DNA from: Ailurus styani
Lineage: Eukaryota; Chordata; Mammalia; Carnivora; Ailuridae
Direction of reading: 5' to 3'
DNA length: 64,000 bases
Assembly: GCA_002007465.1 (NCBI GenBank)
Contig: LNAC01000338.1
Location: 302,233 to 366,232, forward strand
Part shown: one piece after another, positions 40,701 to 52,700 of the stretch
Position numbering within the stretch: the stretch's first letter is position 1
Layout of the letters: each line of letters begins with the position of its first letter
Notes under the pieces: model-generated
The model's input: the letters and a program-made list of their open reading frames with translations, nothing else
The model's database searches: none
What the model was told of the DNA's origin: nothing
Made by a program: the position numbers and the translations under genes

Positions 40701-43700
40701 AAGAAACAGTACCGAGTTGTGGATAAGAGCTTGGGCTCTGTGGTCAGAGGCCTGCGTCTGTGGTTCAGCTCTGCCTCAGTTTCTCCACTGTAACAACAGG
40801 GATGACAGTGATTACCTCTTAGGGTTGTCAAGAGGGCTGAGACAGTTGATGCATGTAAGGGGCTTACTGAGTACGGTGCCTGGGACACGGTCAGTGCCTG
40901 ATGGCATATGGCTATTATAATCATCAGTCACCTTAGTAGTGGCTGGAGAACCTCATGAGATGACTGGTCTTCCCGCTTGTGGATAAAGATAGACAGCTTG
41001 CCATCCACTGCTTCACTCTCTTCTCCAGGATCTTTATCTCCTTTTAAGGAGTTCTTGGGACTGGTTTTTGTCAATGTAGTGTCAGGTTCAGAAGCAGTTG
41101 GAGAAAGGACTGTCTGACATCCTTTAAAAGCAAACAGAACAATTGCAGTGTCATCTGTGCAGCTCCCCTGCACAGGGAAAACTCTAGTTTTGGAGTCTCT
41201 CTTCTGCCCTCTCCCATCTTCCTCTCTTTCATCATAGGAGGCACAGCAGTAGCACCTACCGACAATGGAAAGTTCAGTCTGGCCGTCCACAGGAAGTGGC
41301 CAGCCACCTCAGTGCCATTCTCCCACCAGCTGCTCACCTGGGACCACGTAATCTGCCAACTTTGCTAAGAGCAATGAAGCGATCTTGGATGCAGGGTCAC
41401 TGGGATCCTCCTGTTCACTGTTTAGGGAGGGAACAGAGTAGCTCCATGGTGGGAGCTCCACGTTTCCACAGTCTTCTACGCTCATCAGTGGGAGTGCCGC
41501 CCGGCACAGCTGAAGAATGATAAGGACCAGCTTTGGAGACGGGCGTTGGTCAAGCAGCAGGGAGAGGAGTTTGGACACACAAGCTGGCTGGCTCAGGATG
41601 GCTTTACCTATGTGACTCCTGAAAAAGAAGGAAGAAAAGGTACACAAGGCTGGGCACAGAAATTCAGAAGCAACAGTTCCCTAAATGAAGATGATTTATG
41701 AGGAAGACATGGATTTGGCACTGTGTGTTTATGAAGAAGAACTAAGGATTTTGGTAAGTATCTAATGAAAGCTCAAAACTGGCCAATCAATAGTACTTAA
41801 AAAGAGATTTTTTTTTTCTGATCCCTCATGAAATTTACTGAACTGTGATACTATAGTTCAGCACAGTTCATGGAGCACTACGACTTCACGGCCCCAACTA
41901 GGAAGACTTTGCTTAGTCTTTTATTCCTCTTTAAGCAGTGCTTCAAGACCAAAGAGCTCACGCCACATTGTACAGGCCTCAATAGTCTGGCACGTGCCGC
42001 AGCTGACCCCAAGGCATCTCACCGAGAAGAGAAAGTCCAGCAGAAACCAAAGAACAAGTAGCTGTATGTGGACAAGCAGCTGTGGGCCTCATGGCTCACA
42101 CAGGATGGTATCAAACCTCCACAGGTTGTCTTCTTTTTTCAGACACAGCATGAGAACAAGAGTCAACTACATGTCCTGACTGATTACCTTGCTACGATGA
42201 GGGTAAGGATTTTGGGTTACTCAATGCAACTGCCTCGACTTGAAAGACTAGCAGCTGTTACCAGCAAAGTATTAAAGCAAATGGTATTGTTTTATAATGT
42301 AGAGATTCACCTAAATGATCCTCACATTTTGGAACTACTATTTTTCAATGATTTTATTCTTTGCTGTTCTTGAAGCAGAAGCATGTCAGAATGGCCTTGT
42401 AATTTAGAGGTTTCAAAAGACACGATATTAATTAAACCATCTGATTATGTAATTTAATATAGCCTTTCTTTCCCCCAGCCAGCACAAATAATTAAATAAA
42501 CATGTCAACAGAAGGAAACCTAAAGGAAACCCAATCATTCAAGAGGAAAGCCAGCTCTTCCCACAGCTCTGGCTGGGCCTTCCATACCTTGAGAGATCAT
42601 TGAGAAGACTGAGGACATCCTGGAGGGCGTCATTCCCAGCAGCCTGATTGCCACAGCACTCAGTTGCTCGAGCAAGATGGTTGGTGAGAAGGCTGGACAC
42701 CTGCCGGGCCAGACCTGAGTGCACCGCCTCTGTGGAGCCGCCTTCAGAGTTGAAAGAGAAAGACAGAGAAAGAAAGAGAGAGAGAGAGAGAAAGAAGGGG
42801 GCGGGAGGAACCCAAGGAAGCCATGGTGAGCCTGCAGGTGTGGTGAGTCCTCGGCCTCCCTACATTAAGCCCTCCTCTTGCCCGATTTTTCTTTAACCTG
42901 CTCAGTATTCCATTAGCTATCCAATTAGTGTCTCCTCATCAGATAACAACTGCACATAAAAAAGTTAATGATTCAATGTTGGGGAAAGACTTTTTTTTTT
43001 TAATTTATTTTTTTGACAGAGACATAGCGAGAGAGGGAACACAAGCAGCGGGGGTAGGAGAGGGAGAAGGGCTTCCCGCCGAGCAGGGAGCCCAATTTGG
43101 GGCTAGATCCCAGAACCCCAGGATCATGACCTGAGGTGAAGGCAGCCGCTTAATGACTGGGCCACACGGGTGCCTCGAAAGACATTATTCCTAATGAAAA
43201 CTGAACACAATTCATACAAAACAAGGAACATACTTTGATTAACAGGGGAGAATCACTTTTTTTTTTTTTTACCGTGATGAAAACATTTTGATTTTTAACT
43301 CATACCCTCTCTCCCCTCAAACACAATTAAAGACCTTTTGGGATCTTTCCATTTTCGCTATAGTTCCAGAGGCTCCCCCCCCCCCCCCCCCCCCCCCCCC
43401 NTATAAAAAGCCACACAAATTGTCATTTCCTGAACTTCCCATGCTCTCTTGGATCCCTGTGCCTACACACAGTTTTTTCTGCATGGAAGTGGTCTTTAAC
43501 CTGTAAGGATAACTCACATGTCACCTTCTTGGGAAGCTCTGCCTGATCTCTAGCACTGCCGGTCTGTAGGAACCTGTGTGGTGGCCCAGCACTTCGCATA
43601 CACCTCAATTATGGCATTGACCACACCACAATCATTTGCTCATTGTTCTATCTCCCCCTGCACCATATTTCTTTTTTTTTTTTTTAAAGATTTTATTTAT

Positions 43701-46700
43701 TTATTTCAGAGGGAGAGAGATCACAAGGAGGCAGAGAAGCAGGCAGAGAGAGAGATGGGGGTAAGCAGGCTCCCTGCTGAGCAGGGAGCCCGATGCGGGC
43801 CTCGATCCCAGGACCCTGAGATCATGACCTGAGCCAAAAGCAGAGGCTTTAACCCACTGAGCCACCCAGGCGCCCCCCCTGCACCATATTTCTTAAGAGG
43901 AAGAGCAATGCCTCGTTCATCTTATGCCTGACTCTCAGGACAATAAAATATATAATGAATGAACAGATAAGTAACCAAGCTATATACAAAGGCCTGGGGT
44001 ATCATGGAGACATCATCCTTCAACTTTACTTTTTCAACTGGGATAGTAAAAATATAGTTAGGAGGTAGCACTTGAAAATGCAACTAAACCAGTTCATAGA
44101 AATATTTATTTGGAGACTGACAGCAGTGTTGACAAAAAGAACATGAAAGATACCTTCTCAACTACCTGGCTTACTGTACTCTCTCAGGGTAGTTATCATT
44201 CCCTATCCCCACCCCCAGCTTTATTAAGGGATGACTGACAAATACAAGTTGCATACAATTTAGACTGTAGAATGTGATTTTTTAAAAAGGCATACAATGT
44301 GATTATATAGATATGTATATACATTGTGAAATGATTACCACAATCTAGTTAATACATCCATCACCCACTAGTTACCTGTGTGTGTGTGTGTGTGTGTGTG
44401 TCTGTATGGTTTGAGAACATTTAAGATTCACTTTCTTAGTAACTTTCAAGAATATGATAAAGTATTACTAACTATAATCACCATGCTGTATATTAGACCC
44501 CAGAACTTACTCACCTTATAACTGGAAGTTTGACCCTTTGACCACAACTCCCCACTTCCACTCCTCCTCAAATTCCTAGCAACCACCATTCTACCCTTGG
44601 TTTCTAGGAGTTTGGCTTTTTTGGATTCCATATACAAGGGAAATCACTCAGTATCTGTCTCTCTGTGTCTGGCTTATTTCACTTAGCACCAAGCGCTCTG
44701 GGTTAGGATATTATTTAATGTCATAGCGTAGCCATAAATTTTCAGAGATGCATGCTGATGAAGAGGCTCTCACGATATCATTAATTAAACCATCTGATTA
44801 TGTAATTTAATATAGCCTTTCTTTCCCCAAGCCAGCACAAATAATTAAATAAACATGTCAACAGAAGAAATCGATGAATTCTAGAATGGAAGGAATGGAA
44901 GCCTGCTTCTTACCTTCTTCTTTTTCCCACTCAACACAGCGGTTGGCGAGCACCTGGAAAGCTGCCCAGGCCATGGTGGCCACCTTCTGCTTCTTGGTTT
45001 GTTTCTCACTGGAGCTGGACTCTGTCTGACTGCTCAGGCTACACAGTCGGTCCATGAGCTGAACGAGGCCACTGCGTACCAGGCACTTTTCTTCACTCCT
45101 GGCCAGGTGGAAAGGGTTCCACAAAGTAAACGTCACTGACCAGCCCTTGGGTTTAAGATCCAGGTTATCAAAGGGGCATAAAACAAGTCAGCATAGTTCT
45201 GTGTCTATTGCTTAGGATACTACCATGCATAACTAAACACAGAAATGTTTCTTTACAATGAGGATTTCCTTCATAAATAAGGAACTTCAAGTTTTGGGTT
45301 GTTCATACAGAGTAGCTAATTAAAAACTGATGGAATCACCTCAAGGTTCCCATCCACAATACAAAAAACTTACGTATTTTATCATAAGGGGATTCGTGAG
45401 GTCACTGAGAAAATAAATGCATTTGTAAAAAGTTTTTGCCAAATATGTTTAAAAATTTCCTAGAGATCTTTTACTTTCCTTGAAACCTCTCTATTTTGAC
45501 AATGTAATATAGTCCCTATTGGCCACTTCTGATCATGTAAGAATTCAACAATATGGAATTTACACAGTAATTTTAGGTGTCTGTCAGGAGGTAAGCTCAC
45601 TTAATCACAGTGATAGTGTCACTGGATAATCAAAGCAAACAAAACCTCCTAATTTTTAAACACTTTAAAAAATTTTTTAAAAGATTTCATTTATTTGACA
45701 GAGAGGGAGCAAGCACGAGCTCAGCGGGGAGCCCAATGTGGCACTCAATCCCAGGACCCTGGGATCGTGACCTGAGCCGAAAGCAGACACTTAACCGACT
45801 AAGCCACCCAGGTGCCCCCACCCAATTTTTTAATTTGAAAACATTTTGGATAGGGTGGATAGGTTATGGACATTGGGGAGGGTTTGTGCTATGGTGACTG
45901 CTGTGAAAGGTGTAAGCCTAATGATTCACAGACCTGTACCCCTGGGGCAAATAATAAAAAAATAAAAAAAAAATTTTTATTCAAGCGATTGCACTGCGCT
46001 GTAATCTACCCACAATAAAAAGCATTGCCTTCTTTACCTGGTATAAGGTATGGTGCACAAGAGTCCGATGCTATTTGCACACGCAATAGGGTAACGAGCA
46101 CACAGAGACACGACAGAGGTCATGGTCTCCCCGAAGGCTTCCTGGACTTGCTCCACCATCCCACCACAGGTTAGTTCTTCAATTCTATGAAACAGAACCA
46201 AAGCACAGGTTACTTGAACCATGGTAAGAAGAGTGACAGTGAACATAAGAGCAGGAGTGTTCTTCTGAGAAACCCAAGAGTGTCTAGGTGAATCGAGAAC
46301 TGAAGGGATCTTAGAGATTACCAGTGTTTCCCAGACTGCAGGACCACAGAAGACTACCAGACAGCATTTCTAAAGTTGCCTTGAAGACAATGCCCACACT
46401 CTAGAAAAGTCTGGGGAATCCAAGGCTAAGTCAAGTCAAGCAGGGCTCCCTACTAGGACAACTTGGAGCCTTATAAGGTTTAAGTCTGCGATATCTCTAA
46501 GAGCAAGAGAATAGTACTCCACATTACCCAAACACATTTAATAAGGAGACCATTTGAAACCTGTCTATAATATCCTATGCAGCACTGAGTTCTATAAATG
46601 CAACTGTACTAATGAGAAAATCAAGGCCCGAATAGATTAACTAAGTGTCCTTTTCAAGTCCACAGTGTGATTATTTAGCAGAGTATGAGAATCCAATTGA

Positions 46701-49700
46701 TAGAAGACTTTCCCAATGTAAACACACAACCTGGGGTAGATTCTACAGCAAGTAATATTAGTTAAAAACTGGAACTACCCGGATTTACTTACAAGGATAT
46801 ACTAGAGAATATTGTTGATAATAGCAAAAATAAGTAAATAAAATCTAAGGTTGAAAAATCAGGATTGAATCTGAATAAAGGTTCTGGAATATGATGCAGT
46901 GCTATATAAACTACTAAAAATATTATAGGAGCTATCTATGGTTTGAATAAAGACAGAACAGATATACTAGAATGTTAACAGGTTTTATCTTAAAGTGCTG
47001 GATTTACAGGTGATTTTTACTTTGTACTTTGGGATTTTCTGCATTTTTTTAAATGTCTGACATGACATAACTGAGGGGAAAAGGCAAAATGCTGCCAGGG
47101 TTGTGGAGAAATAGTCTGGAAGTGAGCTGTGGTGGCCGCTGTTATCCACTGTGCCTCCTGGGCACCCGTCTGGTTGGGTGAGCATGTGACCAGCCTGGCC
47201 AATGAGCCAGAGCTCTGACAAGTGGACTGACAGCTTTTGAGATGTTGGTCCCCTCCTCTAACCCAGGCTCTCTGGGATTACCATGGGCTGGGGTGCACCT
47301 GTGCTGGACATGAGCAAGAACTGAAGTCCTATTTTGTAAACCAGAGGTTTTGGAGGGTTTTGTTTCCAAACAGTAACTCGGCCTCTCCTGACTGATGCAG
47401 AAATTTCTCAAGATATTCATGTTAGCTCTTAGTTAACACATTTTCCTTCAGCCACTGCTCTCTGCTTGCTGGCCAGAATTTCTCAAAGAGCTGTCAGGAC
47501 ACACAAGTAGCCCCAGGCAGTTCTAGTCCAGGACCTGTAGACAAATGCCTTTTCTATTTCTACCTGAAGATCTTTGAAGCCCAGCAGGCAATACTATAGA
47601 GAAACTCCTCACAAATAAGTTATAAAACCTTCTTCAAAGTTCGTATTTATAATTAGGCTTTTAGAAATTGATCTAGTAAAAATAAGCACAAAATAAGTAC
47701 ACAAAAATATGGGTATAAGGATGTTGACTACATCGTTGCTATTAATACAAAAGTAAAACAGAAAAAAATGAAGGAGGGAAAGGGAAAATGAACCATGTGT
47801 CCACCAAGAGGGGAGGAGTTAAGACACAGCCATCCATATCTGGAGGTCCATGAAGTTTTCAAAACTATACAGCAGAACTACATGCATTGACATGAAAAGA
47901 CAGATATATCCAAGATACGCTGAACAAAACAATTCCCAGGGCAGTGTTATATTACTGCAAAATAGAACCTGAATTAGGGAAAAAAATCATACATATACAC
48001 ACTTCTGTGTAAAGAGAATTAAACAGCCATTTATGTCTGTGAAACTGATACAAGCAGCTCTTAGTGAACAGGGTGGAATCCAGGAGAGGGAGGGGAGTAA
48101 GGAGACTTCTGCTTTCTGCTACATATGCTGACATTGTTACAAAATTGTGAAACACTTAAAAAATAAAAATATTTTGGGGGAAAACACTAGTAAATACTAT
48201 TGTCTATGATTTGGCTTTAAGAGTCATCTTTGGAACGAAGGCCTCTCCCCACCCTGGTCAGGATGGTACGAACTATGAGGAACAACTGACCTGGGTCCTC
48301 CCTGTAGGACCATAGTCACTGGACCCACGAGGTGTGTCACGCCCCCGACACGCACAGCAGCCGTCAGCAGTTCCCGCATGTGCACCAGCGCCTGCTTGCG
48401 AGTATTGCCCCGCCGCCACCTCGTCTGTGCAGCCAAAAGAAAGCTGCTGCTGGACACCTGAAAGGCATGAGAAGGAAGTCCATTTGACTCCTGGGGACTG
48501 TCACAGGTCCCGCCCCGCCCCGCCCCGGCCCCCATGCTGTTAGGTGCTACTCCTCTGTAGTCGGCAAAACATGACCTACAGCTTGGTCAGGGTTGGTGCC
48601 GATGAAAGCAAACAGCTGCCCCAGCAGGACACTGTAGGTGGGCTTGTCCCTGCTGTCCTCAATGGCCAATGACTGCAGGAGCGTAAAGGAGCTGCTGCGG
48701 TGGCTGGTCACATGGCGCCGCCTACCGGAAAAGAAAACGGAGCTAGATCACAAAATAAGACCCTCACTTGGGGAGTGTGCTCTGATGAATGTGTTCAGCT
48801 GCATGCCCAACCTTGGCCATTAGCCATTTACCTCTGATTTGCTCTAGTAAATTCCAAATCTTCATTACCGATCATTTCCAGGTCAGAAGGAGCCGACATG
48901 CTGCGAAGAAAAACAGGCTGCCGCACAGCATGAGATATCACCTTTGTTTCTGAAGCTGATTTACAAGCTGGAACAGAAAGGAATGAAAACGCTGGCATAC
49001 CTGCTGTCTGATTTGTAAGGACAGCAACAACAGCTCTGCTATTAGTCTCAGAGTATCTTCACTTTCTAGGAGAGTTCATCCACCAACCAGCTAGCACAGC
49101 ACACTGACGATTTTTAGGCCCATTTAAAAAAATCTAGATATTAGGGTTAAAAAGTATTTTAGTGTGAAAACCAATAATCTTTTTTATTATTTTTGGTTTA
49201 AAAAAAAGGCTGCAAGATTCATTTAATTTCATAAACTCTCAACCTTCACCTTCATATAAGCATTCTAAAAAGCCAGAGAGGACAGAGAAAGTCATTTCTA
49301 GAATCAAAAATTTCTTAATTCAAATAAATCCATTTTTTTTTTCCACAGACAGCCTTTTATTCCCACCTTGAAGCCTAGATTTATTTAGCTGACTTACTGA
49401 CATTTGGTGGGACCTTGGCTTCGATCAAGTTTGTGTGCGTAAATATCACGCTTGATCCAGGATCTGACTGGCCCTTCCTATAACACAGACTCCTTAACAC
49501 TACCCAGGGAAATGGTTGTATTATAAAAGAACACTTTAATGGAAGGTGACAAAACTATACGCAAAGATCATCTAAGAAAAAAAAAGTAGGAAAGAGATTA
49601 TTTTGAATCAGTCTTAAGAATGGTTAGGCAGTTTCGGTCTAAAAACACATTTTTGAAGATGTTATTGCTCAGCAAACTATTTGTTCATGATCTCCGATAG

Positions 49701-52700
49701 CAAGAGCCTCTTGAAAAGCATCATCAGCCTCACTGAGTGATTAAGTCTTTGTATGGGACCTTTAATTCACCAATTAAAGGTCCGCGACCAGGGACGCGGT
49801 CAGCAGACCATCTTGGTATGTGATCATACTTTCTGCTCGGCACACTTCCCCTGATGTTCTCAGTGAATGGTCTCCTTTCACTAGGGTCAGAAACCTGAAT
49901 CACCCTAGACTTCTCTCCCGTGTGAGGGGAGCCCTAGGCACTCAGCTGGGATGAAAACAAGTTCGCTTGCTTGGCAGTGTCCATCAGGCTGTGGGGTTCG
50001 ATAACACAGAGTCTCATGTTTACTCATCCTGCTGTCTCAAGATAAGAATTAACAACTGTCATTAAGGGCTATGCCCGGTGATGGGGATCCAGCTTAAGAA
50101 AGAAGACTCATTGATTTCTCTGACAAATGTCCTTTCAGGCTAACAAAACGTGACCAAGAAAATAGTGAAAATTAGTTAGAAGGTTCCACATAATTACTAA
50201 AGGTGCAATGCAAACTCGGCTTTAAGAGGAAAATATGATGCATTACAAGATTCACAATGTTGACTAATTAGACACGCTACTAGGAAAATGACAAGCTGTA
50301 AACTAAAAGTAAGGGGCACTAGATTATAAAAATAGGTGTCACTGGGCTCCCAAGAAAAACTGAATGAGGCAGGTGAGGAGGCAGCCCTGATGCTTAGTTG
50401 ACTCAAAAAACACCACATGAATTTAATGCAGTCTTTCTTGGCTGGAAAAAGTAAAAGGCAAAATAAAAAAATGTTGGCACTTCTTTTTCTCCTTCCTAGG
50501 AGAACACAAGAGTGATTTTTCTTTTAGTAGCCGACATAGATTTTATGAACAGACTAGTGCAGAGTGCCTGCACGGGCCTGGCTTTGTACCCGGTGTTTCC
50601 GCAGGGGTCCCCGAGATGCTTCTTGTGAGGCCGGACTGGGCTGCAATGGTGACGTGCAACAACAGCTCGGCTCGGTTCATTAAACTCTTCACTAACGTCT
50701 TCGTTTTAGCCAGTGGGTGCGAGGGTTTCTGAATGAGAGAATTCACTTCTTGTAGGAACTTCTCCCTATAAAGAAAGGCTGATGTGCATTTAATCGTTCT
50801 CAGGTTCACCAAAACCAGCGTTTTTTTAATTACAAAGGATACGAGAAGATAGAGGGAAACAAAAGAAACCTGAAAAATACCCCCCTTCCCTGGCCGAGAG
50901 AGCAGTGTTATAAATGACCAATTTTAGTTCCTTTTGCTCATTTCAGACGCCTATATGCTAACTTTTGAAGGCCAAAATCAAAATTTCCAAGTTTACAAAT
51001 GAGTTCTAACTCAAATATTTAGTGAATGCATATGATCTTTTAAAATATCTATTAAGAGACTAGATCTTCACGTTTTGTCTTAAGCATCAAGGCAGTAAAT
51101 TAGCTTTACGCAGTTATTAACGTCACTAACCTCAGTGATAGGACCATGTTTTCAAGATCATTTCCATCAAAGGAGACTTCTTTCATTGAACACAAAAGTT
51201 CTAATTCTTTCATTTTGTTCTAAAGAAGGGAAAATCAAGAAAAAATAGTAGGCAGGATCTGCAAAAAGTGAGTTTTACTGTTCATGTTAAAAGGAACAGA
51301 GAATTTCGGGGGGGGGAAGGGGATACACCATCTTCGGTCCACGTCTCTATGCCACAGCACATCTGTAAGTTATTCTTTGATATTTTAATGATTACAAATG
51401 GCATCGACTACTTTCTGGGGGACTTCTTCGGTGCTTTTCACTGCCCTTTGTTTCCTAAAGCTTGCAAGCTTTAAATTATCGATCAGTTAAAAACAACCTA
51501 ATAATTTATATTTGTACTACTGATATGTTGATCTAATCAATTTTATTTAACCTTTGTAAAGAATGGGTACATATTGGTGTGTGCAACATTTTAACAGGTA
51601 ACATTATTTGGCCTCCCCCCTCCACCTCCCAACACAGGATCTATGCCTTTGCACTGTAGACACCAATGCCCCAGTGATAAATCACACAACGCTCACCTCA
51701 TTAAAATGGTAATCATAGAAGAAAGGCATGTTGTTCTCCAGCTTCCCTTGCATGGCATCATCAACCTCGCTCTGCCATTTCTGCTCCAATTCGGCAACAC
51801 TCTGATAGATTAAAAAATGAAACAATGTGAGAAGAGATGTGAAATGAAAACAGGAGCACTCTGCAAATTCGGAAATTTTAGTCATGACTTTTTAAGACTT
51901 TGGATCGCTTTTATTTTTAATAATTTCTTTAAAGATTTTTATTTATTTATTTGATAGAGAGACAGCAAGAGAGGGAACACACGCAGGGGGAGTGGGAGAG
52001 GGAGAAGCAGGCTCCTCGCTGAGCGGGAAGCCTGATGCGGGGCTCGATCCCAGGATCACGACCTGAGCCGAAGGCAGATGCTTAATGACTGAGCCACCCA
52101 GACGCCCTTTCAGGTCACTTTTTGAACTTCATTAAATTTCTAGGAAAGAAATTATATCTGATAGTTGTGAGAGAAATCTAAACACGTTGGCCTTCAATTA
52201 CCTGCAGCTGTCTCTCCATGGCATTGAGTTTCTTGAAGGTCTCTCCCATAATTTTACACAGTAAGTCATATTCCTCAGCATGTTCTTCTTGATACTGGAA
52301 ATTCATTAGGGACTGCAGTGCATCAACCAAGTTCAAGTGCTTAATAACACATGATACCACCATTTCCTCCATCACGTCTGGCTGAATCACTTCTCTGTGA
52401 TTACAACAGAAAATAGTCAGGTAGATGCCATGTTCTCAAATTACCAATCTTGTATTCAATAGGCTGAAGAGTGTAGGCTTTGATGTAAATATATTAAATA
52501 TTCACCACACCTTCTTTATTACAATAAAGAGGCATGAACATTATGATGGTTTTCATATCAAGTTGGCAATAATTTGTTTAGTGAACAAAACCGACATCAG
52601 GGCGCCTGGGTGGCTCAGTGGGTTAAAGCCGCTGCCTTCGGCTCAGGTCATGACCCCAGGGTCCTGGGATCGAGGCCCACATTGGGCTCTCTGCTCGGCA

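Noticed and set aside
43288..43517. Frames crossing the poly-C tract
   Set aside because: They run through the homopolymer and the undetermined base at 43401 and give proline or glycine runs only.
49671..49760. Possible C/D-box snoRNA on the minus strand (TGATGAT, then CTGA about 50 nt on)
   Set aside because: No terminal stem pairs the two boxes, and the first box deviates from consensus at its leading base.
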